From NCBI RefSeq assembly GCF_013378445.1, contig NZ_JABXYK010000006.1, positions 124,001 through 188,000 on the forward strand: 64,000 nucleotides of DNA. Direction: 5' to 3'. Origin of the DNA: Mycoplana rhizolycopersici. GTDB lineage: Bacteria > Pseudomonadota > Alphaproteobacteria > Rhizobiales > Rhizobiaceae. Of this stretch, positions 47,308-55,773 are shown in pieces. The position numbers were made by a program, and so were the translations under genes. Below the pieces are notes generated by a model. The model was not told the origin of the DNA, did not search any database, and was given only the letters and a program-made list of their open reading frames with translations. Within the stretch, counting starts at the first letter, position 1, and each line of letters begins with the position of its first letter.

Positions 47308-48488
47308 CCCGGTCGCTCAAACTGGCCGTCATCGCCGGGGAAGTGTCCGGCGACCTTCTCGGCGGCGACCTCGTAGCTGCGTTGCGACGACAGGTTCGAA
47401 ACGAGATTTCGCTCGTGGGCGTCGGCGGTGAGGCCCTTCAGGCCGAGGGGCTCATATCGCTGTTCGATTATTCCGAGCTGTCGATCATGGGATTTTCACA
47501 GGTCGTGGCGAAGCTGCCGAAGTTGATGCGGCTGATACGGCAGACCGCTGCTGCCATCGTTGCCGCACGGCCGGACATGCTGGTCATCATCGACAGCCCG
47601 GATTTTACCCATCGCGTCGCCCGGCTTGTCCGCAAGGACCTGCCCGATCTCCCGGTCGTGAACTATGTCTGCCCGAGCGTCTGGGCGTGGAAGGAGGAGC
47701 GCGCGCCGCGCATGCGCTCCTACGTCGACCACGTCCTTGCGGTACTGCCGTTCGAGCCGTCGGTGATGGCGCGGCTGCAGGGGCCGCCGACGACCTATGT
47801 CGGGCACCGGCTTTCCAGCGACCCGCACGTGGAAGCCGTCAGGTCTGCCCAGATGGCGAAGGCCGCACCGCTGCTTGGCAGCGGCGAGCGGCGGACTTGC
47901 CTGTTGCTGCCGGGATCGCGGGCCGGGGAGATCAGTCGGCTGCTGCCGGCCTTCGGTGAGGCGGTCGCGGAGCTGTCGACAGGCGAGGTCCAGTTCGAAT
48001 TTCGTCTGCCGACCGTTCCCCGCCAGGCGGAACTGGTCCGCAAGATCATTGCGGACTGGCCGGTGAAGCCGGCGGTCACCGTGGAAAATTCCGAAAAGTG
48101 GAAGGCGTTTCAGGCGGCGGATGTCGCCATCGCGGCGTCGGGCACTGTTCTGCTCGAACTCGGTCTCGCACGCGTGCCGGTCGTGTCCTGCTACAAGCTG
48201 GACTGGATCGCAAAACTGATGACCCGCAAGATCAAGACCTGGACCGGGGCCCTGCCGAACCTGATTGCGGACTATCCGGTGATACCGGAATACCTGAACG
48301 AAGTGGTCCGCCCCGGAAGCCTGGCGCGCTGGGCCGTGCGCCTGTCGCATGACACGCTGCAGCGCCGTGCGATGCTGGAAGGCTTCGATCTTGTCCACTC
48401 GCGGATGCGCGAGGAGCGATCGCCTGGCGACAAGGCCGCGGATGTCATCATCGACGTGCTGAAACAAAAAAAGCCCGGCCTGATCTGA
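47304..48488 (+). CDS. lpxB: lipid-A-disaccharide synthase
   Basis: Glycosyltransferase (GT19) that joins lipid X with UDP-diacylglucosamine. The 394-residue protein starts with LAVIAGEVSGDLLGGDLV, and has SPDFTHRVARLVRK, YVCPSVWAWKEER and VGHRLSSDP in the middle. ATG 47304 overlaps the lpxI stop and has GGGGAGAGGG upstream; the open frame further 5' lies inside lpxI. The stop codon sits inside the downstream terminator hairpin. Confidence 0.97.
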   Translation: MTRSLKLAVIAGEVSGDLLGGDLVAALRRQVRNEISLVGVGGEALQAEGLISLFDYSELSIMGFSQVVAKLPKLMRLIRQTAAAIVAARPDMLVIIDSPDFTHRVARLVRKDLPDLPVVNYVCPSVWAWKEERAPRMRSYVDHVLAVLPFEPSVMARLQGPPTTYVGHRLSSDPHVEAVRSAQMAKAAPLLGSGERRTCLLLPGSRAGEISRLLPAFGEAVAELSTGEVQFEFRLPTVPRQAELVRKIIADWPVKPAVTVENSEKWKAFQAADVAIAASGTVLLELGLARVPVVSCYKLDWIAKLMTRKIKTWTGALPNLIADYPVIPEYLNEVVRPGSLARWAVRLSHDTLQRRAMLEGFDLVHSRMREERSPGDKAADVIIDVLKQKKPGLI

Positions 48489-48498
48489 CCGGGCTTTT
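48471..48498. terminator. bidirectional terminator between lpxB and gltA
   Basis: AAGCCCGG (48471-48478) and CCGGGCTT (48489-48496) form the stem. A-runs on the left and T-runs on the right serve both convergent genes. The lpxB stop codon (48486-48488) falls in the loop. Confidence 0.9.
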
Positions 48499-48518
48499 AT
48501 TGTGATGGGCGGCGAATA

Positions 48519-49808
48519 TCAGCGCTTGGAAACGGGCACGTAGTCGCGCTTCGGTGCACCGATATAGAGCTGGCGCGGACGGCCGATCCGCTGCTCCGGA
48601 TCCTCGATCATTTCGTTCCACTGCGCGATCCAGCCGACGGTACGAGCCAGCGCAAACAGAACGGTGAACATGGTGGTGGGGAAGCCCAGCGCCTTCAGCG
48701 TGATGCCGGAGTAGAAGTCGATGTTCGGATAGAGCTTTTTCTCGATGAAGTATTCATCGGTCAGCGCGATGCGCTCCAGTTCCATCGCGACTTCGAGCAT
48801 CGGGTCGTCCTTGATGCCGAGTTCGCCCAGAACCTCATGCGTGGTCTTCTGCATGATGCGGGCGCGCGGGTCGTAATTCTTGTACACGCGGTGGCCGAAG
48901 CCCATCAGGCGGAACGGATCGTTCTTGTCCTTGGCCCTGGCGACATATTCCGGAATACGGTCGACGGAGCCGATTTCGGAAAGCATGTTCAGTGCTGCCT
49001 CGTTGGCGCCGCCATGGGCCGGACCCCACAGGCAAGCGATGCCGGCCGCGATGCAGGCGAACGGGTTGGCACCCGAGGAGCCGGCAAGGCGAACCGTCGA
49101 GGTCGACGCGTTCTGCTCGTGGTCTGCGTGCAGGATGAAGATGCGGTCCATCGCGCGCGACAGCACCGGATTGACGACATACTCCTCACACGGGACGGCA
49201 AAGCACATGCGCAGGAAGTTCGAGGCGTAGTCGAGATCGTTCTTCGGGTAAACGAAGGGCTGGCCGATGTGGTACTTGTAGGCCATTGCCGCAATCGTCG
49301 GCATCTTGGCGATCATGCGCAGCGAAGCAACCATGCGCTGATGCGGATCGGTGATGTCCGTCGAGTCGTGATAGAAGGCCGACAGGGCGCCGACGCAGCC
49401 GCACATCACGGCCATCGGGTGGGCGTCGCGGCGGAAGCCGGTGAAGAAGCGCGACATCTGCTCGTGCACCATGGTGTGGTGCGTCACGCGGTAGTCGAAG
49501 TCGTCCTTCTGGGTCTTCGTCGGCAGTTCGCCGTAGAGCAGCAGGTAGCAGACTTCGAGAAAATCGCCATGTTCTGCAAGCTGTTCGATCGGGTAACCGC
49601 GATGCAGCAGAACGCCTTCGTCGCCGTCGATATAGGTGATCTTGGATTCGCAGGAGGCCGTCGAGGTGAAGCCTGGGTCGTAGGTGAAAGTTTCGGTCTG
49701 CTTGTACAGCGTGCCGATGTCCACCACCGACGGACCGATCGTACCCTGTCGCAGGGGCAGCTCCACCTTCTTGTCACCGATGGTGACGTCCGCGCTCTTT
49801 CCCGTCAT
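48519..49808 (-). CDS. gltA: citrate synthase
   Basis: TCA-cycle entry enzyme condensing acetyl-CoA and oxaloacetate; the 429-residue hexameric type I form of Gram-negative bacteria. Catalytic residues are in GPAHGGANE (His), [14 protein letters not shown] (His and Arg) and NIDFYSG (Asp). ATG 49808 is chosen because GGAGG lies 5 nt upstream and the family starts with a short tail before VELPL; the open frame extends upstream without conservation. Converges with lpxB and diverges from comEC. Confidence 0.98.
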   Translation of the reverse strand: MTGKSADVTIGDKKVELPLRQGTIGPSVVDIGTLYKQTETFTYDPGFTSTASCESKITYIDGDEGVLLHRGYPIEQLAEHGDFLEVCYLLLYGELPTKTQKDDFDYRVTHHTMVHEQMSRFFTGFRRDAHPMAVMCGCVGALSAFYHDSTDITDPHQRMVASLRMIAKMPTIAAMAYKYHIGQPFVYPKNDLDYASNFLRMCFAVPCEEYVVNPVLSRAMDRIFILHADHEQNASTSTVRLAGSSGANPFACIAAGIACLWGPAHGGANEAALNMLSEIGSVDRIPEYVARAKDKNDPFRLMGFGHRVYKNYDPRARIMQKTTHEVLGELGIKDDPMLEVAMELERIALTDEYFIEKKLYPNIDFYSGITLKALGFPTTMFTVLFALARTVGWIAQWNEMIEDPEQRIGRPRQLYIGAPKRDYVPVSKR

Positions 49809-50108
49809 GAGGACCTCCATTGCTTCATTGTGGCACGGGCGTGCCCAAACCTTGCGGTGCCGCTTTGCTACCCCATTTGCCCCGCCCTGCCAAGCAGAAC
49901 TAAAGGCACATTTGTGCGATGCAATACGACGCCCCGGCAACGCAATATCTACTCTTCCGCGTCAGTTGCAAGCAACTTATAAGGGAGCTGCCGGGATTAT
50001 TGAGGTGGCATTCTTTTTCGATGCGTATGCGTGGCGTTAACTCTTTTCAGTTGCGGGCCTAAATCCTGAGTTGCAGTATGGCGAGGTCTGGGGGCGAGGG
50101 GCTTCGAC
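49809..50108. other. gltA-comEC divergent promoter region
   Basis: A 300-bp gap between divergent genes. It contains AGTTGC-AA-GCAACT (49964-49977), a short palindrome, and on the minus strand TTGCAA with GATATT 16 bp further as a possible gltA promoter. Neither was checked against a model. No gene is present; in related genomes gltX is often found near here, but it is absent. Confidence 0.55.
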
Positions 50109-52553
50109 ATGGCATTGGGACCTGCGACAAATGCCGCCAAGCCGGTGCGGCTACCGGTCGAGACGCCGGCGACCGCGTTGCCTACCATTCGGCAGGAGGC
50201 CACGCCACGGGCGACGGAGCGCTCGGCGCAGGCGGTTCGCGCCACAAAAGCCGTTCTGTCGGCCGTATTCGATGCCGGACGCCTTGGCGCAGCCTGGCGC
50301 AGCGAGAGGGAGTATGGAGCGGGGTTTCTCTTCATCCCGCTCTTCGTCGGGGGCGGCGCCTGGAGTTGGTATCTCTATGCACCAACACCGTATTTGCTGG
50401 TCATCGGCCTTGTCACAGCGGGCCTCGCGTCCTGCGTGACATGGCATCGGCCGGGGATGCTGCCGCCCGCCATACGGCTCGGCTTTTTCCTGCTTCTCGG
50501 GCTGGTCCTTGCGGCGATCGAAAGCTTACGGTTGTCGACCGTGCTGCTCGATCAGCCGGTGACGACGTTCATTGCTGGGCAGGTATTGTCGCGGGAGGCT
50601 GACGATCGGGGGCGCATGCGCTACCGCGTCGCTCTGGAGCGCACGGAAGATCCCGTGTTGAGGCGGCCGCCGTCCGTTGTCAACCTGCTTGCCCGCAGCC
50701 CTCATGAGGCGGTCGCCATCGGCGGGACGATCGCGGGGCGCGCGCGACTAAGCCCGCCCTCCGGCCCCGCCTTGCCCGGCCTGAACGATTTCGCCTTCGA
50801 TGCCTATTTCGCCGGCACTGGCGCGGTTGGCTTCTTCTATGGCAGGCCGACGGCACTCCCTCCAGCGCCCGCCGCCGATGGCGGCACCCTTGCCATCGAC
50901 GCCAGCAAGATGATCGCCGGCTGGCGCAATGCGATCACCGAGCGGATCCGCGGCCAGATCGGCGGCGATGCCGGGGCGATTGCCGCAGCGCTCGTGACCG
51001 CCGAGCAGCGTGGCATCAGTCCGGATACGGTCGAGGCGCTGCGCCAGGCCGGGCTGGCGCATGTGCTTGCGATCTCCGGCCTGAACATGGTGCTGGCCGC
51101 AGGCACCTTTCTTGTCGGCGCCCGCCTGCTGCTGGCGCTCCTGCCCGGTATTGCTGAGCGATATGCCGTCAAGAAGATCGCCGCCGCCGGCGGACTGGTG
51201 ATGGTGACGCTGTACATCCTGATCTCGGGCGGCGCGATTTCCGCCATCCGCTCGTGGCTAATGATCGTCGTCATGCTGACCGCGGTACTGTTCGATCGCG
51301 TCGCGATCAGCATGCGCAACATCGCCTTGTCGGCGCTGATCATCCTGGTCGTGACGCCATCGGCGGTCACGGGCCCAGGCTTCCAGATGTCTTACGCTGC
51401 GACACTGGGGCTTGTCGCCGGCTATGCCGCCTGGCGCGAGCGTTCCATTCATCGCGAACGGCCGAAGAATCCCTATCTCCGGCTGGCGGAGGCGGCATCG
51501 ACCTTCTTTGCCGGATTGCTTCTCTCCTCGCTGATCGGTGGTGCTGCGACGTTCATCTATTCCGTCGGCCATTTTCACCGCATTCCGGCATATGGGCTCG
51601 TTGGCAATCTCGTCGCCATGCCGATCATCTCGATCGTGGTGATGCCGATGGCGGTCATTGCGATGATGCTGATGCCGTTCGGGCTCGATTGGCTGCCGCT
51701 GAAGATCATGGGCTGGGGCATCGAGTGGATGATCGCCATGGCGGCGTGGGTCTCGGGCTGGGATGGCGACATCGTGACCGGGCGCCTACCTGCGCCGGCC
51801 TTCGTCCTCATCGCGCTTGGCGGTGGGCTCATCTGCCTGTTCCGCACGCGCCTGGCTTTCGTGGGCCTTTTGCCGGTTGCGGCAGGGGTGGCGCTCGCGA
51901 TGGCCGATGGACCGATGTCCCGGCCGCAACTTCTCGTTTCAGAGGACGCAAAACTCGTCGCGCTTGTTTCAGGCGATGGCGTGGCGACCAACCGGCCACG
52001 GCCTCCGGGCTTCCTCTATGACCAGTGGCGCCGTGCCTTGCAGCTTTCCACGCATCAGCCGCCACGCTTGCTCACCGACTTAGATCGAGGAGGGCAAGGT
52101 GAAAGTGCGGCGGCGCCCGAACTCGGACACGGCAAGGATCGCGGCAGGTTGAGCGAGGCCGAACTTGCCCGGGCGCGCGCGGAGATACCCGCGGCCCTCG
52201 CCGACGCGGCTGACGAGGGGCGTTTCCTATGCCGGCGCGCGGCTTGGTGCGCCGGCGTGGCACAGGCAGGCTGGCGTGTCGTGTGGATAGAAAACCCAGG
52301 CTATCTCGGGGTCGCCTGCGACAGCGCCGAAATTGTCGTTTCCACCCATTATCGTGGCTTGGAAGCCTGTCGCTCCGGTAGTCGGCTGGTCACGGCGGGT
52401 TCGCTACGAAGAACCGGCGCTCTGGAATTCTCGCCCGTCAAGGATGCGCGCCTGGCCACCGATCGCCCCGCCTACACAGTCACGCAAGCGGTTACGGCAC
52501 TCGATCGTCCCTGGAACCGGCACCGCCTCTATGACTGGCGAACGAACCGATAA
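50109..52553 (+). CDS. comEC: ComEC/Rec2-like DNA uptake channel protein
   Basis: A large membrane protein of 814 residues with an N-terminal pair of helices, a soluble DUF4131-type (OB-fold) domain (about 140-240) and the Competence domain starting with LRQAGLAHVLAISGLNM (about residue 313), followed by many hydrophobic helices. In transformable bacteria ComEC translocates single-stranded DNA. The last 170 residues lack the HxHxDH motif of the metallo-beta-lactamase domain. Whether this strain is transformable is unknown. It converges on lexA. Confidence 0.92.
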   Translation: MALGPATNAAKPVRLPVETPATALPTIRQEATPRATERSAQAVRATKAVLSAVFDAGRLGAAWRSEREYGAGFLFIPLFVGGGAWSWYLYAPTPYLLVIGLVTAGLASCVTWHRPGMLPPAIRLGFFLLLGLVLAAIESLRLSTVLLDQPVTTFIAGQVLSREADDRGRMRYRVALERTEDPVLRRPPSVVNLLARSPHEAVAIGGTIAGRARLSPPSGPALPGLNDFAFDAYFAGTGAVGFFYGRPTALPPAPAADGGTLAIDASKMIAGWRNAITERIRGQIGGDAGAIAAALVTAEQRGISPDTVEALRQAGLAHVLAISGLNMVLAAGTFLVGARLLLALLPGIAERYAVKKIAAAGGLVMVTLYILISGGAISAIRSWLMIVVMLTAVLFDRVAISMRNIALSALIILVVTPSAVTGPGFQMSYAATLGLVAGYAAWRERSIHRERPKNPYLRLAEAASTFFAGLLLSSLIGGAATFIYSVGHFHRIPAYGLVGNLVAMPIISIVVMPMAVIAMMLMPFGLDWLPLKIMGWGIEWMIAMAAWVSGWDGDIVTGRLPAPAFVLIALGGGLICLFRTRLAFVGLLPVAAGVALAMADGPMSRPQLLVSEDAKLVALVSGDGVATNRPRPPGFLYDQWRRALQLSTHQPPRLLTDLDRGGQGESAAAPELGHGKDRGRLSEAELARARAEIPAALADAADEGRFLCRRAAWCAGVAQAGWRVVWIENPGYLGVACDSAEIVVSTHYRGLEACRSGSRLVTAGSLRRTGALEFSPVKDARLATDRPAYTVTQAVTALDRPWNRHRLYDWRTNR

Positions 52554-52578
52554 GCCGACGCGCCGGAAGACGCGACAC

Positions 52579-53289
52579 CTACTGATAGCGGCGAATGAGG
52601 CCGACGAGCTTGCCCTGGATCTTGACGCGGTCGGGTCCGAAGATCCTGGTCTCGTAGGCCGGGTTTGCCGCCTCGAGCGCGATCGAGGCGCCTTTGCGGC
52701 GGAAGCGCTTCAGCGTCGCCTCCTCGTCGTCGACAAGTGCCACGACAATGTCTCCGGGAGAGGCGGTGTTGATGTTGCGGATGATGACGGTATCGCCGTC
52801 GAGAATACCGGCCTCGATCATCGAGTCACCCTTGACCTCCAGCGCATAATGCTCGCCCCCGCCAAGCATTTCCATCGGTACGGCAATGTCGTGCGTGTTG
52901 TTCTGAATAGCCGAAATCGGAACGCCAGCGGCGATCCTGCCCATGACCGGCACCGATACCGAACCTTCGGCTGCCGCTGGCGCCTGTTTTTCCTCGGCCG
53001 GCCTGGCCTTGCCGAGGCTGCCTTCGATGACCGATGGCGAGAAGCCGCGGCGCGCCTTCAGGCTTGGCGTATAGGCCTCGGGCAGTTTGATGACCTCAAG
53101 CGCCCGCGCCCTGTTCGGCAGCCTGCGAATGAAGCCCCGCTCTTCGAGCGCCGTGATGAGACGGTGGATACCCGACTTGGAGGCGAGATCCAGCGCGTCC
53201 TTCATTTCGTCGAAAGAAGGCGGAATACCGCTCTCCTTCATCCGTTCGTGAATGAAGAGAAGCAATTCCTGTTGCTTGCGGGTCAGCAT
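52579..53289 (-). CDS. lexA: SOS regulator LexA
   Basis: Repressor of DNA-damage genes that self-cleaves on RecA filaments. The 236-residue protein has the winged-helix N-domain (recognition segment around [15 protein letters not shown], residues 35-49), a linker, the cleavage site A121-G122 (RIAAGVP) and the catalytic pair S156 (GDSMIEAG) and K194 (ATLKRF). The size is typical of alphaproteobacterial LexA. Two SOS-box-like sites upstream suggest autorepression. Confidence 0.98.
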   Translation of the reverse strand: MLTRKQQELLLFIHERMKESGIPPSFDEMKDALDLASKSGIHRLITALEERGFIRRLPNRARALEVIKLPEAYTPSLKARRGFSPSVIEGSLGKARPAEEKQAPAAAEGSVSVPVMGRIAAGVPISAIQNNTHDIAVPMEMLGGGEHYALEVKGDSMIEAGILDGDTVIIRNINTASPGDIVVALVDDEEATLKRFRRKGASIALEAANPAYETRIFGPDRVKIQGKLVGLIRRYQ

Positions 53290-53310
53290 GGCTCATCCAC
53301 CAGAATCTTG

Positions 53311-53351
53311 AAACAAATACGGAACAAACACTATCTGTTCCATATGTGTTC
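53311..53351 (-). promoter_or_regulatory. SOS boxes upstream of lexA
   Basis: A perfect alphaproteobacterial LexA site GTTC-N7-GTTC lies at 53337-53351 on the plus strand. A second one with one mismatch, AAAC-N7-GAAC (GTTC-N7-GTTT on the minus strand), lies at 53311-53325. They are 22-62 bp upstream of the lexA start, ideal for autoregulation. Confidence 0.85.
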
Positions 53352-53427
53352 CGCAAGCCTCTAAATTTCCGCGAACATATTGGAGGCGCGAAAGCGAATC
53401 CGGTTTCTGGCGGTATAACCAAGCTTC

Positions 53428-53589
53428 TGCGGCTGCGTTCATCCGAATATCGTCAGTGAAAGGTTAGGGCACCGCGCGATCGTCCCCTTCCTCGTGCGCT
53501 ATCCGCCTATCGCGCCGGGGCTGCAGGCAATTGCGGTGGAGCAAGTTGACGCGGCAATCAAAGCTGTTAAAAAGCGAACCATCGAGTGA
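53428..53589 (+). pseudogene. C-terminal remnant of a tyrosine recombinase (integrase)
   Basis: This open stretch (no start codon; an in-frame TAA lies at 53416) ends at TGA 53587-53589 and encodes the C-terminal pattern of phage integrases: HPNIVSERLGHR followed, after ten or so residues, by the RYPPIAPGLQ segment that aligns with the usual TYSHVLPGLQ. Both the conserved LGH histidine and the putative tyrosine nucleophile are kept. The rest of the gene is missing. It lies between lexA and the tRNA-Ser fragment, as expected of a decayed integrase at an attachment site. Confidence 0.6.
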
Positions 53590-53650
53590 TTGGGTAGAAA
53601 AGCGGTGGCAAATGCCGTTTTCGAGAAATCCGGAATTCTTGGTTTTCTCA

Positions 53651-53666
53651 ATCTGATCGATCAGAT
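53651..53666. repeat. perfect 16-bp palindrome next to the tRNA-Ser fragment
   Basis: ATCTGATCGATCAGAT is a perfect palindrome ending at the base before the tRNA-like sequence begins. It could be a protein binding site for excision or repression; no other copy was seen in the window. Confidence 0.6.
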
Positions 53667-53705
53667 GGAAGAGTGTCCGAGTGGTTTAAGGAACCGGTCT
53701 TGAAA
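53667..53705 (+). pseudogene. 5' half of tRNA-Ser(UGA), likely att site
   Basis: From 53673, 33 nt match the highly conserved start of rhizobial tRNA-Ser: the D arm (GTCCGAGTGGTTTAAGGA) and the anticodon loop CTTGAAA with UGA. The acceptor 5' strand (GGAAGAG) differs from the usual GGAGAGG, and the sequence departs after the anticodon loop, so no T arm or acceptor 3' strand follows. Prophages often use tRNA-Ser genes, and a complete copy would then be expected at the other end of the element, outside this window. Confidence 0.65.
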
Positions 53706-53926
53706 TTCTATTTCGCCGGTCCTCGCTCATCCCAATTGATCCCAACAATCCCCGGCTTATCAGTGCATTGACGGCGACAGCGTGGCTGTCGGTGCCGAAC
53801 GATACCTGAACGTGCCGCGGAGTTCAGTTGCAAAAATCGTAGCAATCTGTTCTGCTATCGTTCTCCGGCCTTTTCCTCGTTGGGTCGGGACGATCCAGCG
53901 ACATTGAAGGTGCGACGGGACGCGAT

Positions 53927-54256
53927 ATGCCTGACAAGAACGGTGACGAGAAGCTGCTGTACAGTGCCGCCGAGACGGCTAGGCTTTTGAGCATATCCAC
54001 CAAGACGCTCCGAGAGTTCGTCCGTGCAGGGGAGATCGTCTATGTCCCCCTCGGCCGCGGGAGGACGAAGCCGCGCCTCGGGTTCCACCTGGACGACATC
54101 AACGACTTCGTCAAAGGACGGAGGGTGCGCGAGCCTCTGCCGGCTACCACACGAACTGTAAGAACTACGTCAATCCATCAGTCTCCGGTCTATAGCTTCA
54201 TGGCGCTCCGCGAACAGCGAAACGCAGAAAAACAGGCGAAGAAAAACAAGAAGTAG
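53927..54256 (+). CDS. excisionase-like helix-turn-helix protein
   Basis: A 109-residue protein whose residues 8-65 fit the MerR/excisionase HTH_17 fold: YSAAETARLLSISTKTLREFVRAG-type recognition helix (kept short here) then GRGRTKPRLGF and an LDDINDFVKGRR end. The remaining tail is basic and lysine-rich. Such proteins direct excision or regulate early phage genes. The position next to the attachment region fits an Xis-like role, but the true partner integrase is not in view. Confidence 0.8.
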   Translation: MPDKNGDEKLLYSAAETARLLSISTKTLREFVRAGEIVYVPLGRGRTKPRLGFHLDDINDFVKGRRVREPLPATTRTVRTTSIHQSPVYSFMALREQRNAEKQAKKNKK

Positions 54257-54430
54257 GCGGCACCGGACCACCTACTGGCTGGCAGCCATGCCGGCGTGGT
54301 TGCCTGGCCCCGTGACGCCGACCCGAGACTGGGCGAGTATGGACCGCCCGAGGTACTGTTTCACGCCGGCGACATTCCGGATATGGAATGACCGAGCGCG
54401 GTTGCGAAGTTCAACGGAGGAGGAACTTGC

Positions 54431-54748
54431 GTGGAAGAAGCAGATATTGAGACCATAAAGGACGCCGTTCATTTCCTTCTCAGCGAGGAATACAACAAGC
54501 TACGACGATATCCCTTCAACGTGGCCCGCCTTGCCGGCAAGATCGAGGAGACGGAATCTGCGCGGGGCATTGATGTTACAACCAACGAAGCGCAAGCGAT
54601 CATTGAAGAAACCATCGTGCGTGAAGTCGAACGACAAGCGGCGCGAGGTCAGCAGATACGCTATGTCGAGGTCCACGAAGTTATCCCCGGTGAACGCAGG
54701 TGGCTATGGCAAGACACTGACCCGGTGGAGTTCAAGGAGCGGGGATAA
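54431..54748 (+). CDS. hypothetical phage protein
   Basis: A 105-residue acidic, charged, probably helical protein with no recognised domain. GTG 54431 is preceded by a strong GGAGGAGG site, which supports real translation. It lies 174 bp after the HTH gene and 3 bp before a small membrane-protein frame, so the two are probably cotranscribed. No function is suggested by the sequence. Confidence 0.7.
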   Translation: MEEADIETIKDAVHFLLSEEYNKLRRYPFNVARLAGKIEETESARGIDVTTNEAQAIIEETIVREVERQAARGQQIRYVEVHEVIPGERRWLWQDTDPVEFKERG

Positions 54749-54751
54749 CGC

Positions 54752-54856
54752 ATGATGCGTGATCCCTGGTGGGCCTACGCGGTTGGGGCCATCGCGGCGT
54801 TGGCCGCGGTGGCGAGTGTCGTGGGGAGAGCCGGACAGGCGTTTGGCTGGTGGTGA
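54752..54856 (+). CDS. small hydrophobic protein (34 residues)
   Basis: The frame ATG 54752 to TGA 54856 begins MMRDPWWAYAVGAI, has one Ala/Val-rich membrane-like segment (about residues 8-24) and ends in GWW. An AAGGAGCGGGG stretch lies 8-18 nt upstream, overlapping the end of the 105-residue gene. A small phage membrane protein is plausible; no homologue can be named. Confidence 0.5.
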   Translation: MMRDPWWAYAVGAIAALAAVASVVGRAGQAFGWW

Positions 54857-55042
54857 GCGGGAGGAGCGGCGCCAAAACCTCGCCGTTTCTGTCACGCGGC
54901 GGGAAACGGCTTCCTGCCCGTGGTTTTGAACAGTTCGTATTCCATTTTCGCGTGGCTGTCGGCGTCAGCCATTTTTATCCGGTTCTCATAGCCCGGAAAC
55001 CAGCGCTTTGGCGGTAACTGGCTTGTTGTTTTGGAGCGTAAT

Positions 55043-55645
55043 TTAGTCGAATAGCTTTGCCACTAGGTTTGCCGCAATGGCCACACAAGTGGCCTCATCA
55101 TTGCTTCCAATCAGCAAGCCGGCGAGCTCGGTTCCATTTGCCACAACCGGTCCGCCTGAATAGCCGAGTTCGGCTTTGATGGTGCAATGTACAACATTGT
55201 CTAGGGCTTTACCTTTAGCTTTTTGCTGGTCGGGCGGCCACTGCGCTCCAGCATCGGGATAACCGTACGCCACCAGCTTCTGTCCCTTTTTGCAAAGGTA
55301 GGGCTTATCAAGCTGAAATACATAGCATTTCTCCGCTAGGGAGGAGATAACACTTTCAGACAATTCGAAAGAGAGCATGTCCGCAATAGTTCCATCTGCC
55401 CACCTCTTGAAAGTAAATGACGGATCTCCGTCCTTGGTAAAGAGAGGAAAGGATTTCCAGGCGCCATCAATTCTCAGTTCAAATTCCCTCGGCCAGTTAT
55501 GAAAATCGTCGGTGACATGCTTTCCCTGGGGGGTGTGGGCGCAGGTTACAAGGAGTATATTTCCATTGCGCTTAGCAAGAAACGCTGACCCTATTCCGTT
55601 GTCAGTGTCCGATCTACGAACTAGAAAAGGAAGTGCATAATTCAT
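55043..55645 (-). CDS. trypsin-like serine protease (prophage accessory gene)
   Basis: A 200-residue protein with the likely S1 catalytic triad: H37 in TCAHTP, D89 in GTIADMLSF and S163 in GYSGGPVV, in the right order and spacing. There is no signal peptide, so it is probably cytoplasmic. The coding sequence is visibly more AT-rich than its neighbours, and the gene is the last of the minus-strand late region, after the lysis genes, a typical place for lysogenic-conversion (moron) genes. Possible roles are host protein cleavage or phage defence; none is shown by the sequence. Confidence 0.75.
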   Translation of the reverse strand: MNYALPFLVRRSDTDNGIGSAFLAKRNGNILLVTCAHTPQGKHVTDDFHNWPREFELRIDGAWKSFPLFTKDGDPSFTFKRWADGTIADMLSFELSESVISSLAEKCYVFQLDKPYLCKKGQKLVAYGYPDAGAQWPPDQQKAKGKALDNVVHCTIKAELGYSGGPVVANGTELAGLLIGSNDEATCVAIAANLVAKLFD

Positions 55646-55773
55646 TGATTAGAAACTCCCGCGAATATTTCGCAGCTTACCTACGCTCACGCAAGAGTTC
55701 TGTCTACTCCATAGACCAGAGAGTGGAGTCAGTATGATGGGCGCGAGCTCGTCCCGGCGGACCCTTGGGCTGA

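Larger units (their letters stand above)
53590..53926. other. junction between chromosome and prophage
   Basis: Apart from the palindrome and tRNA fragment this 337-bp stretch shows no gene. At 53840-53857 TAGCA and TGCTA are 8 bp apart, an operator-like inverted repeat about 70 bp before the HTH gene. Significance unproven. Confidence 0.5.

Noticed and set aside
53667-53790. Intact tRNA-Ser
   Set aside because: Sequence after the anticodon loop cannot form the anticodon stem 3' side, T arm or acceptor stem.
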